The notes: generated by a model from the sequence alone, not told the origin. Shown: positions 20,587 through 33,690, counted from the stretch's first letter. The stretch is DNA of 64,000 bases from Pyrenula massariospora (GCA_021030905.1 JAGFMI010000025.1:62001-126000), one strand, 5' to 3'. Numbers and translations are program-made.

Positions 20587-21551
20587 GACTGAGGTATCAC
20601 CGACTTGGATAGCCGCAAACGCGAATGAGAAAGCCGGCAACAGAACGACGGTTGGTAATCAAAGGGATGGTTTAAAGCCTACTGCCCGTTGCAACGATGC
20701 AAATGCAGCGATATTGTCGAATGACGGCGGAGTTGCGCTATTGCGAAAGCCAGGCAAACAACCAAGTAAAGAGAACAGGATAGGATGGCATGGCTAGGAT
20801 AGCAGAAAACCCAAAGTGTTGATACTGAGGATCCGGGCCGGACGATGGCGATGATGGATGCCTTCGAGCCAGACCATGGGCCGACACTAGGACCGGGAGA
20901 TATCGCCAGTCGTGTTGACACATTCGTTGAGAAAGCAGCCTATCCATGGCGAGATCGAGCTTGCGGGGTGATATGCGGCCATGGTCGCTGCGGGTCAGCC
21001 ATCATCCGGCACGTTGCAAGACAGACGGGCGATCTATTCTGGCCGTGTCACCCTGGGATCTGGACGCGGGCCAGATAGAGCTGGGGACGCCTTTCCCCGT
21101 GGCTTGAGCATCTCCCGCGCGGTGGTGTTGTGTCGTGATGCGTCGCTTGTTGTGGAACACTTTTCTTGTGTCGCGTTTGAGGAAATGGAAGATGTGGGGG
21201 GTAGGAGAGGAAAAGGCTTTTCAGCTGACTGGGGGGCCCCCTCCTCAGCCTGGGCGCCTTCGCTCTCCAGCTCCCTGCTCTGGAATTGAATGTATCGAAT
21301 CTGGCTTTGGGGAGAGTGGAATTCCGTTCTAATGCGCCCAATGTTAGTGGAGAAAAGCTCTGCGAGCTCCTGATCAGCTACGGCTGCTCTACCCGCCGCG
21401 AGGATGGCTATCGTCCAGGACTGCCCACTGTTATTCTATTTTCTGCCTTCCACTCAGATGAGTGTAGAGGGAATAAGAACTAGCGAAATTGGGTCTAAAA
21501 GGCTTTACTAAAAGTTGTCTCAGAGCAAGAGCGTGAAAAGGCGCTCTATTC
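20587..21551. other. Intergenic region upstream of the RfeG-like gene
   Basis: The 965 bases between the RfeG-like start and the stop of Clr5 gene 2 hold short overlapping frames only. The part at 21.0-21.3 kb is GC-rich. It likely contains the RfeG-like promoter. No RNA gene is recognised. Confidence 0.4.
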
Positions 21552-23171
21552 TCAGCCTTCTCCTACAACGCCCTGACCTGAATGATGGGCTCCATCGAGC
21601 TCTAGATTCTGCATGGACCTCGCTAGGTCCCGTATCAGGGTATCAGGAATCGGTGTACCTTTGGCCTCCATCTTTCTGCGCTCCTGATCTGTCTGACGCC
21701 AGTATGATTCGCAGTCATGGTTCATCCCATTGCAGTGTGCGATCCATGCCAGCTTAGCCAGCGCTCTTACCCGTGTCTCTAGCAGGATGGGTAGATCTGA
21801 CGCTGGTATCTTGCCGAGGAGAGCTTTCAACGTAGCCTCCGCTGCAGCACGATCCCTTTGCGCAAGTTGGATCCATGCATCTGCATACATAATGCCAACG
21901 TCTCGTGCCACCGCCTTCTCTTGATCGTAATCTGCCTCTTGTTGGAGCTGCGTCAACTCGAAGCGCCCCCGTGATTCTAGCCACTGTCTCAAGAGGAATT
22001 CGGCTTCGTCATATCGGTTTGTCTTCTTGACTGCAAGAAATATGCGGAGCAGGTATTGGTCTGACGCTCTGTTTTCGCCGCTTCCGAAGCCGAACAGGTT
22101 TCGCTTGAGGCTCAGTGTCAGCTCCGACGATCTTGCAAGGATTTCGTATTTGGCGTCGGATTGGTACAATATCCTGCTGATGACGGACAACGGATGATCA
22201 GGCCCTAGGATTATGTATGTAAGCTTCAAGACATGCATCTTCACCTCACGACAAAAGCCGATGTCGATAGACTCGTCAGCACTGCAAATGATCAGAGCTA
22301 GGATGGGAGCTAGCCGAAGATGCTTTGTGTGCAGCGCGTTTGCAATCTGTGCAGATACAAGACCAAGTTGAACACGCGCTTGATTAAAATCCCTAGCCTG
22401 CACTGAGCTCATTGCGATGTAGAATGGTCTCAAGAGGTCATTGGTCGGGTCACGGCCGAAGGGGTGTGCAGAAGTGACTTCGTAAAAGTCTCTCCAATTG
22501 CTCCTGTGAACGGCGAAGTAATGCGCGTTGATCTGAACGAGGAGATGCTCCAGGTCTCGAAACAGGTCTGGTGGGTCTATTGATGTTGGTGTTGGCGATG
22601 CCAACTTTGACAGAATGCCCGCCTTCCAAGCTGGAAAGGAGAGCTGTTGGTTGAGATCGCCAGCCATGTCGACACGAGAATCTGAGCCGTTGATCAAGGA
22701 CCCGGATAAAGAATCGCAGTGTACTTCAGTTCCCTTGTTCTTCCGCCGGCGATACCGCTGGAGTCGTGCGAATTGGGCGGGCTGCCCTCTGATGTAGATG
22801 GTTGGCACCGCTTTACCTGTACGTTCGGAATCATCCATTAATTCGAGCATGTGTTGTCGCTCTTGTTTCTTGTAGTTTTTGTCGAGGCCCCATGCCGTGA
22901 TTCTGGTCCTGAACATGCGCTCTCTTCCCAAGGTCAGGTCTTGAAGCATGAAAGTCTCCTCGTAGAGTGAATGTTTGACTCACGTAGCCCGAAAACCGTA
23001 CAACCTTTCCATTGTTGCCTTGGTATCCTTCAAGGTGCGTCCATCTGCGCGGTAAAGTCTGGTAAAAACATCCCGATAGTTGTTCCAGTCCTCAGGACTT
23101 GGTGGGTAGACTGGTACTGGCCGATGGCGCTCATCTGGAGTGCTCGAGGCGGTAACTGAAATCCCAGTCAT
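21552..23171 (-). CDS. Clr5-domain protein 2
   Basis: Two exons: 23171-22984 and 22923-21552; 519 residues. The Clr5 domain spans about residues 26-80: PSPEDWNNYRDVFTRLY, KDTKATMERLYGFRA and then TERMFRTRITAWGLDKN. The 60-nt intron (22983-22924, GTGAGT donor, CCTGACC branch point) interrupts the Thr63 codon, at the same place and phase as in the other two Clr5 genes of this window. The middle and C-terminal parts are helical with TPR-like character (e.g. RYDEAEFLLRQWLE, AAEATLKALLGK). A regulatory or chromatin role is possible from the domain alone but unproven. Confidence 0.85.
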
Positions 23172-24008
23172 GGCAATAACTTCTCGTGCGTTGACAAGAT
23201 CGTAGGCGCTCGTCCACGACGATATCGATTTACGCTAGAAGGTTGTCATGATAAAGAAGTATATTCTTGGAGTTCAGGTGCGCCATGTGTACTCAATTAG
23301 GACATTCGTCGTGTACGTTAATTCCATGCGATCGGCCAGCCTTGCAGCGGCCCCAGTGATTTGTCGCGTGGCAGAGAAGCGGGTCGGATAGTGCATGACG
23401 CCGGTGCTGTACGACGCTCGCTTATCATATATGCAGGGCGTCGTCAAGGGTTATAGCGTCGTCACTAACTCATTAGCGTCAAGCATCTTTACAACTTTGA
23501 GTTTGGCCCGTCCGCGCTCCAAGCCGCCCAGCGGCAGTCCTTCAGTCAGCCAGACGTTCCCCACGAAAGCCTCAGCGGTTGATGTGATCAAGGGCAACAT
23601 CCAGTAGGCATCAACCGGCTTCAAAGCATGACTATCGGCGATACCAGCTTTCCGAATATCGAAAGTGGTAGAAAGGATCACCGTGTTAAAGCCTTCTACC
23701 GCGATTGTCAACGGCCGATGCATGTTTAGTACGTATGTCAGGTCAGCCGCAAAAGTTGTTTGATGAAGCTGGAATTGGATCCTGCCCTAAAGCTGGTTAG
23801 CCCCATGATTTCGGAAGTTGCCTGATGACGAGCTGTTGATAGAAACTATGAGCGTCGCTCGCTCCCGTCGGGCACGTCGATCACCTCACGCCCAAAGCTC
23901 ACCAAGAACGGTGAGCTGAATCGGCGCAGGATCCCGATAACCGGGGCTATTTCGACGACTTTTGCCCATCCGAGAGAGCAAGGCTGGTTGGGTAGGCTGA
24001 TCAATTCT
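23172..24008. other. Intergenic region between Clr5 gene 2 and krr1
   Basis: This 837-base interval contains the Clr5 gene 2 promoter and the krr1 3' end. A 90-codon minus frame at 23451-23723 has no recognisable family. A perfect 8-bp stem-loop lies at 23896-23917. Confidence 0.4.
23896..23917. repeat. Small perfect inverted repeat (stem-loop)
   Basis: AGCTCACC and GGTGAGCT flank a 6-base loop. It lies about 90 bases beyond the krr1 stop codon, so it could fold in the krr1 3' UTR, but a stem this short also occurs by chance. Confidence 0.4.
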
Positions 24009-25134
<1,126 letters not shown>

Positions 25135-27449
25135 TTTCGAAGCAAGTCAGATCACTAACAGCCGGATGACTTGTCAAGAATATCATGAGCATTACGACCG
25201 ACAGTCCATTGTCCAGACGCATGCAATTGGTAAAAGGTTGCAAAGATGAGAGATCTGAAGAGTGCGCATGTGCTGTCAAGCGGGTGTCCGCCGAAAGTCG
25301 TGACTTTCGTTTTGCGGCAGCTTTAGCCGCAAGCGCGTCGTGATCGTATTAAACCACCTATTACTCACCGTACCCACGGTGTGAATGATCATTTATTCAC
25401 ACGCTCCACACCTAGATCTGGGCCTGGATGCGAATTTGCCAATGGTTTTTCCCTCAAGACAGATACGCAAGAACGGCTTTCTCTATCATTACAGGCTTGA
25501 TAGTCAGACAAAGAGATACTCCGATCGCAAGGTTACCCCCAGCATTTCTTTGACCGTGGATCCCGACATTCTTAGAACAATCAATGCGGCTCTCCCCTCC
25601 AGACGATCGTAGGGATCATTCGCTACTAGCACGGCGTCCTAAGTGAAATCTAGGCAAGTTCTTTCTTCTGCCTATTCCGGTTTGGCGCCTACGAAAGCTG
25701 CTGTTGTCAATCCCTGGTGATATGTAGGAGGCCGGTACTACTTAGATGGGCGCTGAATGGGTGTGGCGGAAGATGGCTGTTGGCGTCGCCAATAATGTTG
25801 TTGCGCCTCTGTTCGCCTTGCTCATTTCAACCCCAGCTCGGCGTAAGCACAAGGAAGCAAGCCACCCGCCTAGGCTACTCGAAGTCGTGTAGAGCTTAGA
25901 TTGCGCCATGTCGACGCGGTTCTTCCCAGGCTGTCCGGTAAGCCATACGGGGAAGATCCCGTAGACCCAGGGAGACGGCTGGGGGATCCGGATAGGTACG
26001 CTATGACCCTTGATCGTTGGATAAGGAGGTTTGTACCAGGTACACTCCGCAAGGAAATGAATGCGACAACGAGCATTACCTTAGATAGGTTGTATTGTTT
26101 GCAGTGTTACTCGGTCCTGAGGCCATTGCATTTCCCACGTAAGACAGCTGTAGGCAGGGACAGACAGACCGCAGATCGTGGGCTGCTGCTCAAAAGAATG
26201 GCTGTAACGCGTTCCTCGCCTGCTTCCTCAGGTTTGCAGTAATTGCTGAAAGCGAATCGGTGGCCGAAAGCCGGAGCAGGATTTGTGGTGTTTTAGAGTT
26301 CGCCGTGTGAAAGAACCATGTCTTGTTCGTTCGTTACCTTCGATTGTTCAGCCCCTGTTTAATACTATCTAGAGTTAAGCTACTTCCGCGTCCTGGATCG
26401 GAACCATACAGGGCCATGCTCGGCACTCCATCCCCTTTAACGGTCAGAAGCCTTTGGTATCTGGTCTCTTGGTCGACAAACCAGGCACAATCGTCTATCG
26501 CTCAGAATATGCATTATTGGATGATTCATAGTACTCTGCAGAAGCCAAAGGAGAGTAACAGGATTGATTGACAGTAATCAGCGTCCTTTACCGAGTCCAA
26601 GGACGAGGCCTCCAGTCCCTAACCCCAGAACCCGATTGCTCCTTGAGAAGTTTGGCCATTCGACGACTCGAGTGGAGCAAGAGATTTGTAGCGTACCGAG
26701 TCGCTGGTTCCGGCTTGTGGCTGACTGATATCCACTCCAACAAAACTGCTGGCCATTCCCTCCTACAGCCAAACCAACTCAGACTCTCCTCGTTCATTTT
26801 TCAACCCATATGATGCTCCATCTTCAGACTGACCTTCGAAGCCAGCTTGGTATCGTATCGAGGCATCGTGCGGGCCAGATGGCTTGAATGAATCTGTTCT
26901 CTAAAGGTATTTTAGTTTGGGAGCCTCTTCACTTACCTTGAGATGAGCACGATGGCATCATCATCTCAACCAAAATGACAATGAAGGTTCAGTCGCAGGA
27001 AGCGAAAAATACAAAGACGACCATTGTTTGTGTTGCCCAGAGCGATGAAGAAGTTATCTTGAATGTCATCGCTAATGCTTTATGAATAGGAGTCCTATTG
27101 CCGACCGTTCCAGACCAGCCAGCTCCCTCCAAAGTATCTTGCGTCGTTTGCCTCGGCAGAGTGATATATATATGCATGAAGATATGTTGCTTGATAAGGT
27201 CGATTATTGCTCACAGCTGTAATCTGAATGGCCACAATTATGAAGCAAACCAGATTTGACCGGACAGAAACCCTCTGTAGCGACACCATAATCCGAGCCC
27301 AAAAACATCGTTCGACGTGCATCATGCCGCATCGTGGGCCTTATGTTGCTGATGGGACATAGGATCGTCGTGTCAGAAACATATGCTAAGGTTTTCTCGC
27401 GGTCCAGAAACGTCTTCCCAGATCAGCAAGACGTACAAGAAGATCATAG
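25135..27449. other. Gene-poor interval, no gene recognised
   Basis: No frame in these 2.3 kb matches a family or shows convincing introns. Near 25.29-25.33 kb two neighbouring short palindromes occur. The longer frames at 25.9-26.2 and 26.3-26.8 kb are overlapping and unconvincing. This could be decayed mobile or duplicated DNA, but I could not identify a source. Confidence 0.4.
25292..25331. repeat. Two adjacent short inverted repeats
   Basis: CGAAAGTC/GACTTTCG (25292-25309) is followed four bases later by TGCGGC/GCCGCA with a 7-base spacer (25313-25331). They lie about 160 bases upstream of the krr1 start and could be promoter elements or chance. Confidence 0.35.
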
Positions 27450-29080
27450 TTAAGAATAAAAGGCTACCAACAATGTCATGTAGGGCTTAAATTCATTCCT
27501 GAGCCCTTCTCTGGCCCGACTTAAAACGTCACTAAATACCTCTGGACTGATTTCTCGCCCGTGGATCTGTCGTTGTGTGATGGGTAATAAGCCGGCAGAT
27601 TCCATCAACGCGGACATCTGTTCCTTCATATGACGACCAATCCTACTCCACCGAGGATCTAGATTCAATTAGCGATGCCAGTTCTTTAGGTCATCCCGTA
27701 GGAAGAGACACGACACAATGGAAAGAACTTGAGATAAGTAGACGGTCATCTTACCAGTTCTCCAGCCCGACAATGGCACACGAATCTGTCTCTCTCTTAT
27801 GCTCGTCAGGCCCGCGGCCACCAAATGCTCTCTCATGCGATTGTTGTTCCCAGCGATATCCGGATCCTTACAGCCGATCGAATTTTCTGAGCTCTTCAAC
27901 GCATTGCGGTACAATGAACTCCATTGAACTAAGCCATTGTGATGGTCAAGGGTTCCATTATCAGACTGGATATTGAAGTCAAATTCGAACAATTGAACGG
28001 CGCCATCTCTTTTCAAGCATCTACCTTAGCATAAGCATTATATTTGAAAGCATGGGGTTTTAATGGAAAGAGGCTTTACCTTGCGATTGCTCTAATGTAT
28101 CTTCGCCAATAACCCGAACTTATACCGCTTGCGACCATTCTCGAGTGGACCAGGTCAAAGTAACCCGCATTAAAGGTTTCAACAGCCATAGGAAGGACAC
28201 CAACCTGCATTAAGCCTTGTCAGTACCGATGTTCCTCCAAATCATTATTATAATCCATGACGATTCATTGTAATCGTTGAAATGTTCGACTCCCATCTCA
28301 GCCATTCAAATTACACATTCAGGCCGCCGGACAGCAACCACCATCTCGGGGGTGAAAGATGAGCAAAGGATTTCAGCCGCTCGACACAAGGCGAGTCGTA
28401 CCTCGATCTCGAAGTTTTCAATCTCGTCATAGCGATCATTGTTATACGCAAGTCGACGAGAGACGTCCAGTCCAATCACCTATCAACAGGAAGAATTAGT
28501 GCTCGTGATCAAAATCGGTATGCTGTTACTGACTTCACCTTGGGTGAGCATGTCCGCTACCTCAAGTCCAAAAGAACCGTCTCCGCACCCGCAATCCAAT
28601 ATACGCACGGGAGCTCTGGGTCTGAATGGTGCTATGATAGGATTGTGAGGGTATTCCTCCTCAAGAGCTTCAACTATCTCCTTGAAAATACTGTGCATAG
28701 CTTGCTGTCGGTCACCTTCATCCTGCGCCAAAATCAGCATCGAGCTCGGTACTGGATTGCTCACTCAGTGTGGCTCAGGTGCATACATTATCAATTGGTT
28801 CCAGAGAGATCTGACGCTGCACCGAATACGTTTGGTATGAACGTCCAAGTATCTCTTCTTCAACAAGGAACTCTGGGTCCAAGGCCTGGGTGCCGTTGTC
28901 TCTGCAATTCCTGAGTCAAAATCGTCACCTTGGATGACAGATTGCATGGTATGGGTCCCTACGCCATCACGTATCAATTTGATATCTTGATCGGCGTGAC
29001 ACGAGCCTGGCTGCCGTTTGAGGGTAAGGTTCGCAGATCAAGTTTGAGTACGAAGATTTAATCAAAACCGCAAAATCCAT
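27450..29080 (-). CDS. LaeA-like SAM-dependent methyltransferase
   Basis: Seven predicted exons: 29080-28971, 28910-28787, 28722-28534, 28479-28402, 28204-28080, 28020-27755 and 27658-27450; 366 residues. From exon 2 on, every junction restores the LaeA/UMTA family pattern: EEEILGRSYQTYS, DNDEGDRQQAM, SAM motif I RILDCGCGDGSFG (118-130), VIGLDVS, FDLVHSRMVASG, YWRRYIRAIARCLKRDGAV, FNIQSDNGTL and REHLVAAGL. The class I fold methylates small molecules or protein; LaeA itself is a global regulator of secondary metabolism, but most homologues are uncharacterised. Intron 4 (28401-28205) is long, 197 nt. The first exon is doubtful: an alternative minus-strand ATG at 28947 opens a plausible acidic start but in a different frame from the rest. 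The gene stands alone in a gene-poor region. Confidence 0.75.
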
Positions 29081-32049
29081 GAGTTCAGAACGCTGCTTCA
29101 ACGCCTGAGGGTATACGGATAGAAATATCAGTACCCAACAAGTGCGATTTTCATGGGAGCACAGCGTGCCAAGGCGAAGCTGTCAGGCCAGCCCCTTAAA
29201 TAATACTGGGAGATCGGGGTAATCTCGACTCATGGAAACAATGTTCCGGAAAAGAGAAAAGCATGACCAATTATTCGTCTCTGTTGCTCTTGGATCCCCC
29301 TAGCTGCAGTTGCCACGAGGCTGATGCCAGAGTCATGATCCCGGAACTAGGGAACAACGGGGAAACGTGCACTGCGAGCATCCAAGAACGTCTGCTCATG
29401 CTCGTTAATTCAGTGCGTCAGAAGCTAACCACTGCAGACAAACTGATAGACAGTGATCTTGAGCTTAGATTTAGCTCCTACAAGCTTGATGAATCCAATG
29501 CAAGCAACATTTGCCTGGCGGCCCAAAGGGTTGAGGTGTGACCCAGTACCTCATCCCACCCTCGCCCATGGCCTTCATGTATTCTATTCCGTCATTCTTA
29601 TCATTTTCGTTCCTACATTCTTGATGAACGTGGTCCTACTGTGGAATTGAAACACATAGGAGATGTCCAACTGCAGGTCTATCATACTCTCCAAGGAACC
29701 CGAAGCCATGGACTTGGGATTACCACTACGCTTGCTGAAGGCGGCTTCTCCCACATGCCGTCATCTGTGCAAACCCCTTGACGGCCATGTCCTAGCCGGG
29801 TTGTTTCCCGGGATCTGCCCGCTTCTTTGCGCAGTGCTTGCATTTGGTCCGCTGTGACGGTCATACCGGGAAACAGGGTCGTCATTTTGGACCTATGGAA
29901 GGTAATTGGATCGCATGTTGGCCTTGAAATTGATACGTCCTGCCATATTCCTTTTTCTGGAGAGGGATATCAGTCTTGCAGCCTTGATCTCGCGGAAATG
30001 CCGAGGACTCTCAGCTGGCAACTTTCTTCTCCAAGGATCATCGTTCCGAAACCATTTGCCTTCCACCCAGCAGCACGCTAGAAGGAGGGCTATCTTTTTG
30101 AGACTTTCTTAGGCCATATTGCATCGTGACGATCTGCCAGCAATATTGCCATTGCTATATAGATCAACACGCATGCTTGAATGGTCCACTTGTTGATATG
30201 GTCGTCATGTGGCCTTCTTGCTCGGATCCAGCACCCGCTCCTCGGTCATATCATCAGGCGTTATTGTCGGAACGTTGAAGCTCGAATATCTGAACTTGTG
30301 GCTACAGGCTTTCTTATTGCGGCGCCAGAGATCTTCGAGGGGGAACCGGGAGTCTAAGTTGAGTGAGAGCCGTATTCTCCAGAGACTGACCGCTCGGGGC
30401 TGCTTCCTCATCCCCTCGTTACACAGCATCTCCTAAAACATTATCCCAGACACAGTGATTATCGCTTGCGATCTTCGACGAAGTCTGTCGCCCATTCCAA
30501 GTTCTCTGAGCACCACGATTGAAACGGAGAAACTCCGTGACCAGGTGGAGGACCTGCATTACCATGCGCGATTTCGCTCAGCGTGACAAGGGGCCCAGGA
30601 CGTGACCATTGTTCGGGCTGCCAAATCTTGCTTCGAGCTTGTCTTCGATGAATGTTTCAAGGAGTCACGCCTAAGTGACCTGTCACTGGCAATTGCAGGA
30701 GATTCCCGGTACTAACAAGAATTCTTGTCTGCGGGACCTTTTGCTCAGGGTCACGAGGCACGGAAGATGCCAACAGCGCTGGAAGGATATGACCAAGTGG
30801 CACTTGAGGCCTGGCCAGGCCTTTCAAAACGAACTGCAACTGGGGCGTGCTGTGCATTATAGCAAAGGCCGGCGTGGACGCGCACCCACCTTCGCGGTAC
30901 GCCATGTGGAGTTTCAGTGACACGCCATCCTTTTAGCCCGACTTTAAAGGCCCAAAAGTCCTACTAGTGAGTTTCTAGGTACGGCTCGTTGTTCGATCTA
31001 GTCTTGGGACAATCTGCAAATACGTTCCGCGCTCATGTACGATGCCGTAACTCGGCAGGCGAGTTGCTCTGATGTGACTTTACCAAAGGCAAGTTTTCCA
31101 CCTTCCAATTGTATACAGTGGGTGACGGACTCTCGTGCCTCTGATACACACCGCCCCTATGGTGGACGCTGGGTATAGCCCGGCATCGTGATGGAGGCCC
31201 CTTAGGTGACTGCGGTCTGGGTCTAGATGGCTGGAGGCTGGTCGATCCTCGGCCAAGACAGAGCTTGGCTGCTTTGCAGAACGGGTGCGTCTCATGACCA
31301 GACGAGAGCCTGAGTGAAAGCACATCCAGTTAATTGGGCTGTGGGAGGAAGCCTCGAGCACATGCTGTTCCAGTGTCCGGGAACATTCGCGACGGGAGAA
31401 GCAGGCTTATCTCCCTCTGGGCATCCCGAGGTCCATATGAGACTAGAGCAGCCAGGCGTAGAATGCTCAATGTCTAGCCGATGCTGACTTGCACGAATGA
31501 TGTGCGCGAACGTTGAATATGACGGCGATGCGCTTTATTGGGTGTGTGGCGGGTCGGCCCGCAGCCGGTGAAGGTAGGTTAGGATGGGATAGGATGGGAT
31601 GGGGATGAGAATAGATGCTCCTTCATCGGAGAGCACGGCGTCAGTCTTGGTGCAAGCTCTTTCAAGCACGCCCATAGCCATCCCAGTGCGACCAAGTCCT
31701 GCCATGTGCCCCTGACGTTACTAGTTGTGTAACTCTCCAATTGACCTCCGCATCGTTCCTTGCAGCGCGCCGGCCGCAATTCGATCAGTGGCAGCACGAG
31801 ATCGGCATCGAAACAGATCCATCATGTTCTGCTCGTGGGCCAGGCTCTAGAGCGACGGTAGACTTATTGTACTGTGTAGCAGAGCGACGTGGTTCACGGA
31901 TCGCGCCCAGGCGTGAGCTTTCTAATCCCCGCCAAAGTCCATACCCTGAACTCTAATTGCATCCACCGTCACATCCTACAGTGTCAAGATCGTCTTTGGA
32001 CCTGCTCCAAGGACTCTACAAACCGTCAAGCTCGAGTCAGGAGCTGACC
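29081..32049. other. Gene-poor interval, possible retroelement relic
   Basis: About 3 kb with only short unrelated frames. At 31260-31450 the plus strand reads, across frames, as fragments such as SLEHMLFQCP preceded by an RTG-like stretch. This resembles the C-terminal RNase H/zinc-knuckle end of fungal non-LTR retrotransposons, but with stops and shifts. A short GGATGGGATA-type repeat is at 31580-31606. The last 100 bases are the leader of the RS-rich protein gene. Confidence 0.35.
31581..31606. repeat. Short AGGATGGGAT tandem repeat
   Basis: Two exact copies of AGGATGGGAT at 31581-31600 are followed by a degenerate third unit. It is a minor simple repeat inside the gene-poor interval. Confidence 0.5.
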
Positions 32050-32787
32050 ATGTCATCTACCACGCTCCCGCTCCGGCCCTTCACACCATCTCCGCTCCGC
32101 TCTTCAGCCAACTCACCAGAACATTCCCGCACCCGCCGACTATTATGCGAAAGGGCACCACGGCCACTCATCTCCTCTAGTTCCCCGTTGTTATCTGACA
32201 AGCTCAGCCCGACACAAAAGCGCAAGACACCCGGGGATGAGACTTTCCGCGGACGTTCACGGACAAGGAGTGTAACATCCGACACCTCGTCTACCAAACG
32301 AAGCCGGGACCGACATCGGAGGAGTCAGAGCCCAAGTCGTGGGACAGTACGCCGCCAATCCGACGATGAAGGTGATAGTGGAGACGTGGAAACGCCGAGG
32401 AAGAAGAGGAGGACACACCAAGAGGAAGAGTATGAAACGAGCGTTGAGGCGTTTCTGCCTGATGCCGGGAGCCGAAGCCGAAGCAGGGATCGCAGTCGTC
32501 TGCGGATGAAGTATCGACGGGCGAGTGAGAAAGCGAGTATCGAAGTTGCTAGCTTGCGTCGTGGAGCACTACAAGAGGGTTCACTGAGTGGCGTTGGTCG
32601 AGAAGATGTCTTCGATGACGATAGCGGAGATTCGCCCGGGCGGCCAGGCAACGAGGCCACTGAAAACATTCGTCGTGGACGTGGGCAACGAGTAAAATGG
32701 GGTGAGGGCATGAGAAATCGAGAGGAGGTTGCGGGCTTGAAGGGGCAAACATGGCTGAGAAACCAAACGGGTGAAGGGACAGGCTGA
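32050..32787 (+). CDS. Hypothetical basic RS-rich protein
   Basis: Single-exon protein of 245 residues; the frame is open further upstream but the first ATG is at 32050 (ACCATG). I do not recognise a family. It is rich in Arg, Ser, Glu and Pro, with RS-type runs (SRSRSRDRSRL, RRSQSPSRG) and likely nuclear localisation signals (PRKKRRTH, TKRSRDRHRR). It ends in a more ordered segment with RGRGQRVKWGEGMRNRE. Such composition is typical of nuclear, RNA-associated proteins, but this is inference. It converges with erg28, 151 bases away. Confidence 0.65.
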   Translation: MSSTTLPLRPFTPSPLRSSANSPEHSRTRRLLCERAPRPLISSSSPLLSDKLSPTQKRKTPGDETFRGRSRTRSVTSDTSSTKRSRDRHRRSQSPSRGTVRRQSDDEGDSGDVETPRKKRRTHQEEEYETSVEAFLPDAGSRSRSRDRSRLRMKYRRASEKASIEVASLRRGALQEGSLSGVGREDVFDDDSGDSPGRPGNEATENIRRGRGQRVKWGEGMRNREEVAGLKGQTWLRNQTGEGTG

Positions 32788-32938
32788 ATTACCAATGTTT
32801 CCGGAGACTGAACAAGTATTCTACAACATGGGAGGAGCAAGCGATGCTACATTCTTAGCGTATGAGCCGGCTTTTCATGGATCATTTTATTTTTGCCTGG
32901 CGATTGGTCTCTGCTCTAAAAAAAATCACCTTTCTTGC

Positions 32939-33414
32939 CTACCTCACGTAATATCCCCAAACGCACAGCATCCATGTTAAACTCCCGACAGCCAGTCCTG
33001 CAGGTACTGCCCAAGGGCTCCAGAACCTGGCCGTCCCGAATACCGCCCACTCACTCCCAAAGTGTGCCAGTGCAATCACATAAGTCCACAAGGCCAATTG
33101 GTAGAAGCGGCCATCATCGATGTTGTATGCGGCGTATATCCGGATCACGGCTGCCATGAAGGTCCAGGTGCCAAAGGTGCGGCCGCTGAGACCTGTAACC
33201 TCGGGATTTGGGGTGGATGGATTGGCATGTGCGGGAGTGGGAGCATACAGCCGGCGAGTGTAGGAAAGGGTGGTGTAGGATTGGATAGCATTACCAAAGG
33301 AGCTGGCGGCGACCTGACTGCGGGTGAGAGTGGGTAGAAACGGAGAAGGGAGAGACTTACGACAAGAAGCCATAGCGGAAGCAAGCCGGGATGAGGAGGA
33401 AGATAAGAAGCCAT
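32939..33414 (-). CDS. erg28: ERG28, ergosterol biosynthesis scaffold protein
   Basis: Two exons: 33414-33361 and 33313-32939; 142 residues, the normal family size. ERG28 is a small ER membrane protein that tethers the C-4 demethylation enzymes (Erg25, Erg26, Erg27) in sterol synthesis. Diagnostic stretches are SSFGNAIQSYTTLSYTRRLY, LSGRTFGTWTFMAAVIRIYA and YQLALWTYVIALAHFGSEW, with four hydrophobic segments. The 47-nt intron ends at GCAGTCAG, where the second AG is the one that keeps the frame. The short N-terminal exon (LPPHPGLLPLWLLV) carries the first membrane segment. It is head to head with the ketoacyl-CoA reductase gene. Confidence 0.93.
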
Positions 33415-33690
33415 GCTGAGGAAAAGCGACTGTTGGGGGCAGTTTGTGCCAATGATACTCCAGTAGTAATCATGTCACCACATGTCGATGTCGTCCAAAA
33501 AGTTTGGTCTGGAGCTACCCCTGCAGCCGCTCTCAGGGGTTTCCCCGCAGGCAAGGAGAAAGTTTCCAGAAGCGCTTATGACATGCCTCCTCCTCCTCCT
33601 CCTCCTCCTCCTCTCGCAGCTCATCTTCCTGTCGATGTCCTCAATCTCTCCATTTCCACAAGCCGTCTCCCCCCTCAAAACTCGCGGACA
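33415..33690. promoter_or_regulatory. Shared promoter of erg28 and ketoacyl-CoA reductase
   Basis: The two start codons are 276 bases apart on opposite strands. The interval holds a (CCT)9 tract at 33586-33612 on the plus side. Both genes act in ER lipid synthesis, so common control by a sterol/lipid regulator is plausible, but I see no certain binding site. Confidence 0.55.
33586..33612. repeat. (CCT)9 microsatellite
   Basis: Nine perfect CCT units follow an ATG at 33583 that is in frame with the reductase start at 33691. If that ATG were used, the protein would gain 36 residues starting with Met and nine prolines. Confidence 0.85.

Noticed and set aside
31144-31156. TACACACCGCCC, like the conserved 3' end of small-subunit rRNA
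   Set aside because: Only about 12 bases match; the flanks do not continue as rRNA.
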